Assembly: GCA_036924285.1 (NCBI GenBank)
Contig: JAYKYS010000010.1
Coordinates: 4,030,001 to 4,094,000 of the forward strand
DNA: 64,000 bases
Direction: 5' to 3'
DNA from: Asterella californica
Lineage: Eukaryota > Streptophyta > Marchantiopsida > Marchantiales > Aytoniaceae
Positions 1 through 11,040 of the stretch are shown here, piece after piece (position 1 is the stretch's first letter; every line of letters starts with the position of its first letter). A program made the translations under genes and the position numbers. A model generated the notes under the pieces. That model saw nothing but the letters and a program-made list of their open reading frames with translations, had not been told where the DNA came from and did no database searches.

Positions 1-150
1 CAGAAGAGCGAGGAAGCGCAAGTCGACTCAGCTTTCCAGAAGACGCTTTCATCTTCCGAAGCCGCACCAGCTGAGCAAACCATGAACGGAGAGGAGGAAG
101 CCACCTCAATCACATCCGAGGTACTCTCACCTTATCAGAAGCCGAGTTAG
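1..150 (+). pseudogene. C-terminal end of the family A LTR-borne coiled-coil ORF
   Basis: Reading from base 1, the frame gives an acidic segment containing QKSEEAQVDSAFQKT and ending at a TAG near 148. The same acidic tail is seen at 42820-43038 and 62060-62227. Only the last ~49 codons are in the window. The function is unknown. Confidence 0.6.
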
Positions 151-1744
151 GAATTCAGGTAGGAGCCGATCAAGAGGAGATCACACTCCGTGAATTAGAG
201 TAGACAGCAAGTTAAGAAGACAAGTTGACTTGTCTAAACTTAGTAGGAACCGAAATTGCTATCTTAGGAGGTGGCAGTTTACTTGTAATTTTAAATGACT
301 GTCCATGTGGCAGAGTAGGCAGCGTATGAGTAGGAAGCAAATGTCTAAACCAAGGCAAGGAGCCGACTGCATGTGAGGTGGTGGCCTTCTGACAGTCCCT
401 CATCTCCCCCTGGTTGCAAGTGAGGATTGAAGAGGAACTCTCCCTTGCGTCTCAAGGCAGATGTATAAGTTAGAATACAGAGTAAGATTCAGTGCGCACT
501 AACCACATTATACCCGATGCTAGAGACATACGAATAGATTTTGATTACACAGGAGGGGTCTACATTCTTCTATTGCCAGTAGTGGTTCGAAGATGTAGAT
601 GGAGATAATGGACAATTTAGAGTAGGGAACGGCATCCTCGTAGTCCTGTTGCTAAGCTGGTGTGTCGAGGAGTAGGAGCAGGAAGTAGAGGGAGTGAGCT
701 TCCCAACACCAATGTACCTTCTTCTCAGAAAATGGATTTTGGATTTGAGTGTAGAAGCTTTGTTTGTGTCTTCTGGGCAGTGGGTCTCCTCGAATTCACA
801 CCCAATTGTGCATGAGAAGTCTTCTTCTGAAGTGGCGGTGATTGTTAGAAGCTGTGTAGAGTCGAAGCTTGTCTCATCCAGTGGAGTACTTAGGATCCAC
901 GTACGGACGATCCTATGGGTAAGCGATCTCAGAAGACGGAGTAGTCGCAGCAACGACAGAAGAAGAAAGAAGCCTTCTTTCCATAGCAGAAGACGACATC
1001 CTCGAGTAGAAGACTGTGTAACTGTAAGCGAATTTGTTGTCTTCCTCCCTAAATTAAAACAAGCAGTGATGGCTTGTTAGTCAGGATCCGGACTAGAAGC
1101 CTGTCGGAGTCTTAATTTCTCATTCTTCTCTTATTTTCTCTTGATTGGATTTTCTCTTCTTTCCCATCTTTCCATCTTCCTATCTTCTTCCGGTGAGCTT
1201 CCGAGACTTTTGTTGAGCTTCCGTGAAGGTGAATGTCATTGTAATGCTGCAAGAAGACCGTTTATGTAGATAGAAGCCTGGGAAGGCTACAGGGGACATA
1301 CACCATGTGATTGATCTAACCCGTTGAGACTTGAAAGAGCAATGTGTGACAGACGTTGCTAATTCGACTTCTACGAAGCAAGGGCAGTCTTCTGGAGGTG
1401 TGAGAAGCCGAGTTGAATCCCTAGAAGCCGAGAATTGCTTTGAGAAGACTGTGTTGAGAAGACTGGAAGAAGTGACCTGGAAGCAAGAAGCGTCTTCTTG
1501 AACTTCCCTGTAGATATTTGTGTGATATTTTAGGTGGTAGTTGTTTGTTTAAGTCCAGAGCACCTTCTGAAGGGTCTGGAAGCCGTGTGGTTTTGTGAGA
1601 AGACGGGATTTCTAGGTAAAACTCGTGTGTTTGTGTGTTTGAACAGATCTTAGAACTTAGAGCAACGATACTTGTGCAAAATCTTCTCTGGGAACGATAT
1701 CTTGTATACTAAATGGGTAAAAGGAGCAATCTTGCGTCACTACA
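1..1744 (+). mobile_element. Family A giant LTR, 3' portion (runs off window start)
   Basis: This stretch matches 62060-63872 and 42830-44727 in the same orientation, and 46466-48220 in reverse. It ends with the shared LTR terminus TGCGTCACTACA. Beyond it the sequence switches to family C gypsy coding DNA on the other strand, at a point inside a conserved pol segment (residues like HEIGYINPYVINPMVIFT), so the LTR appears inserted into that element. The five bases after the LTR are GTGAA; the partner copy of any target duplication lies outside the window. The first 150 bases are the acidic C-terminus of the LTR-borne coiled-coil ORF. I see no protein role for the rest. Confidence 0.8.
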
Positions 1745-2531
1745 GTGAAGATAACCATCGGATTAATAACATATGGGTTTATATATCCAATCTCATGTGA
1801 CTCAAAGACAAATGCTCTTCCAATCCTTGAAGCACTTCCTCTCTTCTGGTAGAAGAGACCCATCAGATCCAATCTTCAGTTCTTCAAGGGTCTATTCCTT
1901 GAACTTATGTCCTAACATTGCAACATCTCTCAAACTCTTCTCTCTTGAAGCTCGATCCATCTATTGGTTAGTGTCATCCGGCAAAGGACCAACAACTGAC
2001 TTTATCTTCTTATCCAATGTCTTGTACTTCGTCTCGAACCTTAGGTGCCCGGAAAGATTCGATCATTGAATAGACCTCCCTTGAATGAATTAGTACAACT
2101 TTATCCAAATCTTCTCATCCAGTAGACGTGATCGCTCGTAGAGGATCCTCCAACCCATCCTCCTCATAAACACCAGAAATCCATTCATCTCCTTCTAGCT
2201 CACCCAACTCTCTCAATAATAGTTCAATCTTACGCAAATGTCTTTGTTCTTTTCTTTTCAGTGCTTCAATCTTCTTGTAAACAGCAATCCCACACTCTGA
2301 AAATCTGACAAACCTTGTACAAAAGACAATTTCTCTTTCAAGCGAGAGTAGCTTCTCCTGCGCACCACTACAATCCCGCTCTATAGTGGACGAATGACTT
2401 GAGCTTTGCTTCTCATCCTCCTCTTCATCTTCAAAATGTACCTTGTGCCTTCGATCTCTTTCTTCTTCTGAAGAATATACATTGCACTTTGCAAACTCGC
2501 TCTCCTCATCCACAAACATCCTAATATCCAA
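1745..2531 (-). pseudogene. Family C gypsy pol: spacer and start of the RT region, broken by the LTR insertion
   Basis: Read on the minus strand, one frame around 2531-2115 contains a highly charged segment with KVHFEDEEEDE. The second family C copy has a matching HVRFEDEVEAS just before its protease, near 35511. Further on (2060-1745) the frames show YKTLDKKIKSV, then LEELKIGSDGSLLPEERK, then HEIGYINPYVINPMVIFT. From family knowledge this order is the linker that precedes the RT fingers in one plant Ty3/gypsy group. Several stops and frameshifts break it, and no protease motif is visible between the charged segment and the linker. The coding frame ends abruptly at the LTR boundary at 1744. 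It is a dead element remnant. Confidence 0.65.
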
Positions 2532-2682
2532 AGCATGCGATAAAACAATCTAATCTGTAATCTGTCATTTTTGTTTGATGATGTCGATGATGACATCATG
2601 AAACTCACACTTAGCAATATCTAAATCTCTCTCAAGGTAAACTCCACCTTCGTATTTAGAATACGATCTTCCAAGACTCCTT

Positions 2683-3490
2683 TCAAGTCTGTTGCAGCTT
2701 CGATATCTGACAGTAGTTTGTATGCAGCCGGCTTATCTTTCTCTTTCTGAGACTCCTTTGCTCTTTCTTTCGATGGAGAAGGAACATCATCCATTGATAG
2801 ATCTTGAGCTCCTGCATCCTGAAGCTCTTGACGAACCTTCTCCTCTCGAGTCTATCTCTTGGAAGAAGTTCCTTCCTCTGCATTCTCTGAATCTTACCTT
2901 CTCTTTTCTTCCAACAACGCTTCGTGTTGGTTCTTGATGTACATGTTCTTACAAGCATGTACTGATAGAGCTTCTATCGGATCCTACCATCCAGTATCCC
3001 TTCGCACATTGTGTCCTCACACACACACGGACAATGTCTCACGTGCTATTTTTCCTTTTTGTTTCATGGAGATGGTAGACAATCACAACCCACTCGGCTC
3101 AACATGCTCGTTAGAACTTCTTCTCAGCTTTATCCTCAACCCTCGTACCATAAGTTCTAGCCTCCACTATTACGATTGCTTGTACTGATAAGTGGTCCTC
3201 AACCAACTTCTTCATTCCTCCTCTATCAAAGTTGGTTTGAAGAAGTGCATCAGTATCTCTCAACGCTACTTTCTCGTCTTTCTAGGAGATCACTTCTTGT
3301 TATAAGGTATCAGTGAACTCTTTGCAATCTTTGCATGGATGATCGATACCATCACATCAGATGCATCGTTGGGTCCAACCTTACTTTCCAATAGATTTTG
3401 CTCTGCTTGTAAATCTTTGCTCCTCCAATCTTGTGAGCTTGATCTGCAAGTCTCGCATTCAACGCAAGATCTCCTCAAGGTTTGAATCAT
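2683..3490 (-). pseudogene. Family C gypsy gag C-terminal part with CCHC zinc knuckle
   Basis: Near 3366-3320 a minus-strand frame gives a CCHC knuckle of the form C-I-stop-C-D-G-I-D-H-P-C-K-D-C, with a stop inside the first CxxC. The second family C copy has CIWCDSLDHVRRDY in the same place (about 36370), which supports the identification. Downstream (2958-2683) is a lysine/arginine-rich segment with frame breaks. A CCHC knuckle in Gag binds the element's RNA. Here it is non-functional because of stops and frameshifts. Confidence 0.6.
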
Positions 3491-3623
3491 CCTTCTTCGG
3501 AGACACTATAGGTGTTTGGACAACTAGAACAGTTGGAGCAACTAGTACTACCTGTCTGCAACAAGAACCACTAGTCGAACTACAAGAACATGTGCTACAA
3601 CAGTCAGTGTTGGTGCTGATCTC

Positions 3624-4328
3624 CTAATAGGAACCTTCTCGTTTTCGCTCCGTCTTGATAAGTAGATCAACTGCTTCCTCAACTTTCTTCCAACTACTTG
3701 TCAATCCATCATCTTCCTCCTGATCCTCCAGAAGCACCTCCAACTTCTCTTGCAGTTTCTCATCTACAGCCCGAAGAAATAACTCTGTCTTGTTGGACTG
3801 CAACGTCAACTTTTCCATCCTAGTCAACCTAGAAAATTGTTTCTCAAACTCCTTGAGTAACTCGGTAGCTTGTAAACCCTTCCTCCGTTGCTCAACCACT
3901 CCAAGAACGACTTCTTGATGATCCGATCAGAGTCCTCCAAGATATACTCGTGCATCAATGCACAAGCAAACATCTCCCAGTCTTTGCCAAAATGCTTCGT
4001 TAGCATTTTAACATGATATCTAATCTCTAGAGCTGCTGCCAACTCAAACATCTCAATCATCTCACATTCTGATACTTGATTAAGCTCTATCTCTTTCACA
4101 TAATGCCTCATATACCTTGAGACGTCTCTCTCATCAAATTGGTCAGTCTTGCTGACCACTGCTTGGAGCGTCTTTGTTGTCAAAGCTTCCTTCCGCTCAT
4201 CAAACTGTTGTTGCCGTAAAAACAATGTGACTGCTTGAAACATCAATGCAATCGTCTGATCCAACTGCACCTTTGGCAATCCATCCGAACCACTAGCTCC
4301 ATTTCCATCATCGTTCTCATCCCCACTC
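3624..4328 (-). pseudogene. Family C gypsy gag (N-terminal and capsid-like region), frameshifted
   Basis: The minus-strand frame from the ATG at about 4328 begins MSGDENDDGNGASG and runs ~160 codons through a helix-rich region with QLDQTIALMFQAV, RYMRHYVKEIELNQ and ECEMIEMFELAAALE. It continues in another frame (3899-3624) with LLKEFEKQFSRLTRMEKL and a charged helical tail. The second copy, 37024-36716, shares QLDAATMKMFQAF, KYVRYYAREMEVNKV and KEMMENFDLLL, so the two are homologous. A frameshift near 3900 breaks the gene. Gag forms the particle that packages the element RNA. An LTR would be expected upstream (above 4600) but I could not delimit one. Confidence 0.75.
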
Positions 4329-4339
4329 ATGACTATCAA

Positions 4340-5865
4340 TCTCTTCTTCAAGTGCAAACACAGAAGAAATCTCCATCTTGCACTTTCTTGTCGAGTTCAT
4401 CAACTTTCTGTCGTATCAGATTTTGCGTGAAGGTTGTCCAAGAAAATGTGAGATACTTGGTTGTGGAGACATAGTGTGTTGAACAGAGACAAGAAAGAGA
4501 GAGACAAGCACGAGAACGAGAGTCGCAATATATACCAACTCTCAATTTGTACACACGGTTAGTTCTTTTCTTTAAGAATAAAAAAACTCGGAAACAGATT
4601 GCAGACATGGGAGGTCTGCAATATGCATCAAACCCCCTAAAACGAGTCCCTCAATCTCAACCCAGAACCAAAACTACCGAAGCGTAGCTCAAAGTAAGAG
4701 AAACATCCCTTTGCTAACAAAAAGAGTTATCACCAGCATCACACGATTCAAAACGAAGTCCAAACAAAGTCCATGTACAAACCCTTAGCTAAAGCTAGCT
4801 ACCACAAGTTGTACATAACCAACTAGAACTCTAACGAACTCAAAAAGATGAAACTCGTAATGAAGGAAGCAAAAAAAGCCTATCTAGAAACTTCCTTTTT
4901 TCACCAAACCGTCTTCAGATGTCGATAAGGTCTTCCTTCCTCACTCCGTTGGTCCCAAGAACTCCCAAATCTGACTCCCAACAGCCGAGATATCTCTGAT
5001 TTTCGGACGCAAGTGACCAAACCTCCAAAAACTACTTCATGCGGCTTAGAATCACGCACACCGTCCAAACGAATCGCCTGATCTGAGATCCGTCTTCTTT
5101 GATAGATACATCTAGCTACATTTAACCCAACGAGACTCCAAACAAGTTGATTGGAGTTCCCCTCACGAAACCACGCTAGAAATTTAGGTGCATGAAGTAA
5201 AAAACTGACATAAATCGACTCTTTGTGGTCAAACTCGCTCACCACATCCAAACCAACAATCCAATCCACATAAAGTCTTCTCCTATGCGTAGCTCCCTGA
5301 TCGCGTAAGCACCAAGAACAAAGAACTTGGCTTATTGATCATGAAGAAAAATCCAACCTCAGGTCGTAGACAATGAAAAATTGATGTAAGCGCTTCCTTG
5401 TGGGCCAATTTCACCTAGAACTTCCAAATCGTCCAATGAAACTTCATATCGTCTTCAATATCCTGAAGGACTTGGCGTTTTGATCCCAATGGATCCAAGG
5501 ACACAAGTTTGGACTTCGGAACAGCCCAAACGGTCCAACTCTCTTTCGCATGTCACTGAAACACTTCAAACTCTTTCTCTATGTCTCAATTTCTCTCAGA
5601 ACACACTCCTCGATCCATCTCTTCACAAACCGTCTTAATCAACGCGTAGCCTGCACAGATCTGAATCCAATGACACCATGCGTGCTTGCATTGGATCCTC
5701 GATTTCTCAAACCATCCACCGCCAGTCCTAAAAACAAGCTAGCTCATTAAGCTACCCCCTTACGTCAGTTGCGTACGTGAAGGTTTTTACAGACAATGAA
5801 CAAGCAGGCCCCTTGCATCTTTAGTATAGCGCCAGGAATCGCAAAATACCTAGTCAGCAACAGTA
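4340..5865. other. No gene; probable 5' leader/LTR region of family C, unresolved
   Basis: This lies upstream of the family C gag on the minus strand, where its leader and 5' LTR should be. On the minus strand there is a TATA-like GGTATATATTGCG near 4530-4545, about 200 bases before the gag ATG. No clear LTR ends or primer-binding site were found. The open frames here are short and match nothing I recognise. Confidence 0.4.
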
Positions 5866-6177
5866 AGCTAGAACCCAGCTTGATTTTCTCATCTTCCGAA
5901 CCTCGTAACTTCACCACTAGACGTCCAAATGAAATAGATGAGTGCCCACAGAAAGCTGACAACGAGCTCTACTAGTTCATGTAATGAAAGTGAAGATCCT
6001 GAGTTGTGCAAAAAGCCCGTAAGCTAAAGCTTAGCTTGATTTTTCCACCTTTTGAGTCTCGTAACTTCACCACTAGACGTCCAAATGAAGTAGATGAAGT
6101 GCCCATGGAAAGTTGACAACGAGCTCTACCAGTTAATGTTATGAAAGTGAAGATCCGAAGTTGTGTAAAAAAACTCA
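5866..6177. repeat. Tandem duplication, two units of about 156 bp
   Basis: Unit 1 (about 5866-6021) and unit 2 (about 6022-6177) share long runs such as CGTAACTTCACCACTAGACG (starting at 5904 and 6060), followed by CCAAATGAA and GACAACGAGCTCTAC. The offset between matching bases is 156. The units differ at scattered sites, so the duplication is not recent. It sits between the family C leader and the broken end of the family B remnant. Confidence 0.85.
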
Positions 6178-6266
6178 TTTTTAGTCTTATGAGCATTTTT
6201 GGAGCGATAATAGTAAATATCAAAAATAGTTTTTGAGCTAGGAGGCGATCCATGACACGACAGCGT

Positions 6267-6467
6267 TTAATAATCGATGCACATCCATAGACTGTTATCT
6301 TTTTTCTTCACAAGAAGGACTACGACTCCATATGATGACACACTAGGTTGTATAAACTCTTTTTGCAACATCTTCTCAATTTGTACCTTGCATTCCTCCA
6401 ATTCATGTGGTGCCAGTCTGTATGGAGTTTTACAAGGAGGTGTGCTCCTTGGAATCACCTCAATCAA
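6267..6467 (-). pseudogene. Family B gypsy reverse transcriptase, N-terminal fragment
   Basis: The minus-strand frame gives PPCKTPYRLAPHELEE, then LQKEFIQPSVSSYG and VVLLVKKKDNSLWMCIDY. These are the hallmark fingers segments that open a Ty3/gypsy RT (PYR-aPxE-E---Q---L---G-I-PS-SP-ga-VLfVkKKdG--RmCiDY). The sequence stops at the CIDY block; the palm with the YxDD active site is absent, so the element is truncated near 6260. Confidence 0.85.
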
Positions 6468-6827
6468 TCAATTTGTGATCAATTCGTCATTTTGATGATA
6501 GTCTTGGAGGGAGATTATCGAGATTCTGCTACCATATCTCTCAAGCTTTTTGGAATTTGTCCATTGTGTAAGATATCTCTTATTAAACCAAAAATAGACA
6601 TCACTATTGCGTATTGCACTTGTACCTATGACATACAAAGACAAATTCTGTCTTTGAGATCTCATTCTATCTCTGGAGATTTTTCATTGATTGATTTTCA
6701 TCACTTTTTTCTCCAATCTACTTCAGGGTTGTATTGCTCCATCCACGACATACCCAGTGTGACATCATAACGAGCTAATTTGATTACTCGTCATAAATCT
6801 GTTCTTGATATTCATCTAAAGTAAATT

Positions 6828-7016
6828 CTACCTTTCGGGATGAACACTCAATCTTCTCAGTCTGTCAATGGGTAGTTTTACCTCGTCACTCTCGTCGCTT
6901 TCTAATTCCATTCCTAACGTCATGGAAGTCGATCGAGATAAAAATTTCTTAGTTGCATCAAGATCGATTAGTACTCTCATGTGGATGTCTTCCAAGACTC
7001 CATCCATGATAATCAA
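6828..7016 (-). pseudogene. Family B gypsy aspartic protease remnant
   Basis: A minus-strand frame with MIIMDGVLEDIHMRVLIDLD followed by ATKKFLSRS sits between the gag knuckle (about 7260) and the RT fragment. In gypsy proteases the active site is V/ALIDxGAT-xFIS; here VLIDLDATKKFLS keeps the D and the AT---FIS-like context but has LD where the family has SG. Retroviral-type protease would cleave the Gag-Pol polyprotein. The changed active site and surrounding stops mark it as dead. Confidence 0.6.
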
Positions 7017-7023
7017 CTACGCA

Positions 7024-7784
7024 TTATTTTTTGTCAATCTTCTTCTCCTTCCCTCGTCTTTCTTCTCCCTCCTTGAACCAATAAGACCGCGAGGTGCATT
7101 TATTGGTGTTCTTGTTTTCTGATGTTGCCTCAACTTTTTCATTTTCTTCTCCCTCATTCAAATTATTCAAAGGTTGATGATATCGGGGTCTTGGATCTCT
7201 TGTGAAGCGGCTGCGGCAGTTTGCAGCTATGTGACCAAATCGTCCATAGTTGTATATCAGCAATGCTCTGGTTGAGGTGTGATATTTGACATTTTCTCTT
7301 CTAGGAGCTCCCTAACGTCTTTCATCCGGTCAACCTCGATGATCTCTCTTGAAACTATCATGGTTGATAGTGAATGTTGCTCAACTCCATAGACGTCGAT
7401 CCGTTTTCATATTGTGTTTTGGACCGATTTTGATGATTTGGTGGAATCATCATTTCTCCTCCTCTTCTTAATGCTCCAACAATTCTCTGAGCGCAAGCAA
7501 TGGTTTCAAAAATCATGCATGGATTTTGCATCATTACCTCTTGTCGGATTTGCTCTTTTAGACCCCTCTTGACATTATCAAGAGCCTCTGATGGACTCAT
7601 GGCTATGACTTGCAAGTCGAGGAACGTCTCTACATACTCTTGAAGGCTTCCTTTCTGTTTCAATCCTCACATTTTCATTCGAACCATTTGCACAGAATCC
7701 ACAAACTAGAAATTCTTTAACATACCTTCTTGCATTGTAGTCCATGTTACAGGTCTCTCTTCTGTCAACATCAATATCTCTCAT
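7024..7784 (-). pseudogene. Family B gypsy gag with degenerate zinc knuckle
   Basis: The minus-strand frame at 7663-7358 carries KQKGSLQEYVETFLDLQV and ALDNVKRGLKEQIRQEV, which fit the retrotransposon gag pattern (Q---sv-eY---F--L--------l---F--GL---i---v). A knuckle follows at 7263-7210 as IYNYGRFGHIAANC. The normal form would be C-x2-C-x4-H-x4-C, so both first cysteines are replaced, one by Tyr, while H and the last C remain. The gag start lies close to the family B LTR at 7861, as expected for a minus-strand element whose 5' LTR is on the right. Confidence 0.7.
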
Positions 7785-7860
7785 GCATCACATCTCGTAA
7801 GAGCTTATCATTCAAATATCCACATGCAAATATTCTCATTAAGTGATCAGTTATTTGCGT

Positions 7861-10073
7861 TGTCGTATAACGTGCTTTTCTATCTAAGTATACACTACGT
7901 ATATGATTGTGTAGAGGTATGTGACTTGAACATGTTGGCTCTACATATCGATCTTTGGACCCTAATGTTTCTCTATCTACTAGTTTCTCGTCAATCTAAC
8001 TACCACAACTCTATGTATTACAACTGAATGATGCTATAGTGCAGCATTCTCACATGTGCGACTTTCAAAACTCAACCAAACTTCATATCTATATTTGTAG
8101 ATCAATCGAGTCCCAATACAGCTTATTGCACACCCTGATCTCCTAAGCATTCCAGCAAGGTATAGGATGCATGCCTCAAGCAATACTCAGTTCACAACAT
8201 CGCATCAACGATGACGATACTTGGCAGTTTCAAAAACTCGAACAACAACTTTTGATTCATCGTGACTCCTTGCTCCTTTGTCACTTAGAGCTGAAATCAG
8301 CCCCACACCTTCACAATGTCATCTTCTATGCTGGCATGGCAGTTTCAGCAGAACATTTCTCCCCAATTGCTCGAAAAACACGAAAAGATGACAATAGATA
8401 TGATAGAAAACTCAAATCCGTTAATAATCAAAACTTCTCAAAACTATGAGACCTTGGTTCTCCCAACTCGGTCAGCCAATGATGATCGAACTTCACAAGA
8501 AACTTTATTGGATCTTTCAATCCTACCCTAAATAATTTTCAGGTCGAAAACTGAATCCAACTCTCTGATATGGATCAAACCCTAATCTATGCTAACTTAA
8601 GAGTTTTACAGACCCAAGTATGTTTGATCCAATACCTTGAACTATTCAACCATTCAATATGAAAGTTTCCAGATATTTTACTGATAAGGCATCCCACGAT
8701 CTTGGAAAGTTTCACTCAAAAATTTGACCTAGAACTCAAGAAATAGCTAATATCTCGTCACTATCATAGTACGCAATACTCGTCATATCACATCTACACC
8801 ATTCAACTTCAATTGATCGGTTGACAACCCAAAATGATCAAGAATAAGATGCAATTGGTATAAAAAACGACCGGCTTGTCGTTTGCTCTCCAATCCAACT
8901 CACAACTCCTCAAAATGTCTCACGAGTCTCTAGAAACAACCGAAAATGTAGCAATGGATACGAATTTTATTCTCCACTCAATCGATCATAACGTTCAAGA
9001 AATCACTCGATTCTTCAGTCCAGATTGTAGCCCTGGTCGAGAGTTTTCCAACCATATACTTCATTGCTCAAGTGTCCTCTAGAAACCTCCCGAAATCACT
9101 GAAAATATTATGAAGAACAGCTAGAACACCATTGGTTCAAAAATAAACAATTGAGAACAAAAAGAGCTTTAAGTTTGCCTTTTTCTCACTCAACTCTTTT
9201 CACTAGAACGACTTGTAACACCCAAGAGAACACTAGATACCAATAAGACGAGAAGAAATCATAAAATCCTTGAGACATGTTAAGGATTCTTTGAGGAATA
9301 GAAACACGCAGAAGCACTTAACCAAAATGAGACAACTGAGTCACGACTAATACAGAGCCAATATTATAATCTTAAAATGATCTACAATGAAAGGTATGAC
9401 AACAAGAAATGGTGAAGTTGAAATACTCCTCCCAAAAGTTCCTCACGATACATGCTTCATGATTGATCTTTGATTTATAATGATATCGAATATTGACCTA
9501 AACATTGAAAGGAACATTGGCTGGATAGTTGAGGTCCATTCTTCATAACAGCAAGATGTACACCGTCAGATCTCGGATCTCTATGTATGTAATAATCAGA
9601 AGAATCACCAGAAGCGATAAATCCATCACCTTTTGCATGAATTCATCACCAAACTATGAAATTAATCACTATTGAAAGTGATCGCGGTGGATGCGATGAA
9701 GCTTTGATATGAAATGGATTTTCAGAGTTGATATCGGACCTCCGACCATAACCACCACTCTCGTAGTTCTTCACTCTTCCATGCAGACCACCAAGAAACT
9801 CTCACTACTCACTCGATAAGAGAGAATGTTTCACAAACTCTCGAACCATCATCTTATACCCCAGTTCAACGACAAGGACCACTAAAGTGAATGCACACCA
9901 TTGCTGATTTGACATGTTTCACTACCGTGCGAACACTCTAAGAAACAATCACGATCGTGGTATCCATCACATCGTTTGACAAGTTATGTGATAAAGTTCA
10001 CGAAACATAAAAAAGAAACACAACTTAAGTTCTACAAGAATTTCACACAAGAGCTGCACCACAACACAATAGC
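7861..10073 (-). mobile_element. Family B LTR (5' LTR of the minus-strand element)
   Basis: The left boundary starts TGTCGTATAACGTG and the right end reads CCACAACACAATA, matching in reverse the complete solo copy at 58004-60387. The first part also matches 40464-40990 and the middle matches 44733-45105. The length is about 2.2 kb. Orientation is inferred from the TATA-like box near the right end (9854-9858 on the minus strand) and from the minus-strand gag directly to the left. No open frame in it is conserved between copies, so the small ORFs here are not genes. Confidence 0.8.
9854..9858 (-). promoter_or_regulatory. TATA-like box in the family B LTR
   Basis: On the minus strand the sequence is GGGGTATAAGATG, about 215 bases inside the LTR's 5' end. 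The solo copy has TATAAAA at the matching place (58213-58219). Conservation of position between two diverged copies supports a promoter role. Confidence 0.5.
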
Positions 10074-10125
10074 TATTAAAGAGTCGTAATAATTATTCAT
10101 CTAGTTCTCAAAATCTAGTTTTCAA

Positions 10126-10650
10126 CAATGGACTGAACCTTATCTTGTACTACTTCTCACTCTATATAGAGTATGAGAATGCATCTCCAAGGGAACTTCG
10201 AGATGCTTATCGTGTTTTTGTTTAGCTAAACACATATTCCTTATCACCTTCAAATATATGGAGGTAATGAAAAAGATAGATGGCATTAAGTTTAGATGTC
10301 TGTCAAAAAATATAACTATAAATATAATCCAAAGAAACTACTGACTATAAAATAAAGTATTTTCATATTATTGAATGATTTTCTTTTCTTTATATTATTT
10401 ATGACCAAAGCTTTTCTTGTATTTGCGTGCTTCATCTACAAGGAAAATGAATATGTATGCACGGAAAAATTAATATATATGTATGGAAGTTGAATAGCTA
10501 GAGGTGGTGAAATTTGACAAACATTGAGACTAGTATATGAATAGTGTAAGACGGTGGCTCAACAGTGAACTCAAAATCAAATGCCCTTGACGGTGCATTC
10601 TTATACTTTATATAGTGAGAAAAGAGTACAAGATAAGATTCAACCCATTG
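10126..10650. mobile_element. MITE-like element with ~68 bp terminal inverted repeats
   Basis: The left arm, 10126-10193, begins CAATGGACTGAACC and ends CATCTCCAAGGG. The right arm, 10584-10650, is its imperfect reverse complement, ending in GATTCAACCCATTG. The arms match over most of their length, including a shared CTTATCTTGTACT block. The interior (about 390 bases) is AT-rich and has no coding frame. The CAATGG start resembles hAT-type ends, but I could not find a convincing 8-bp target duplication, so the superfamily is open. Confidence 0.75.
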
Positions 10651-11040
10651 CTTACCACCCAAAGTGAGTATATGGATCGTTAGTTTACATGCAGCCGTAG
10701 ATCTAAAATCTCAAAACAACATCTAAGGTCTCAGAATGAGACAAATAAGACTCGTTGGAAAGCTCTCGAAGAATACAAACCAGTGCATTTAAGGCATGCC
10801 TTACGTCTTGTCCTTAGCAGTCAGTTTTCAAGTCAAAAGAATATCATTTTGATCCTCAAAATCCTTCTAAAAAGTTTTGAAGATCTTATGACGCTCCCGT
10901 CTATTAGTTGAAGTACTCTTTTGCTACATCTATTCTCATGCCAACTTAGACGTAACTCACTATTATACCAAAGAGTTTTATCAAACCAATTTTCATCTCT
11001 AATTGATAAGTAGAACTCTACTTATTACACCAATCATTTT
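10651..11040. other. No gene seen
   Basis: AT-rich sequence without a meaningful open frame or a repeat that I could match elsewhere in the window. Confidence 0.5.

Noticed and set aside
1657..1872. 71-codon minus frame crossing 1744 as a gene
   Set aside because: It joins family C pol text to LTR DNA by chance; the same LTR peptide recurs at 63779-63872 next to different sequence.
4406..4425. GTATCAGATTTTGCG on the plus strand as an initiator-tRNA primer site
   Set aside because: The adjacent gag is on the minus strand, so a primer site would have to read the other way; resemblance is limited to TATCAGA.
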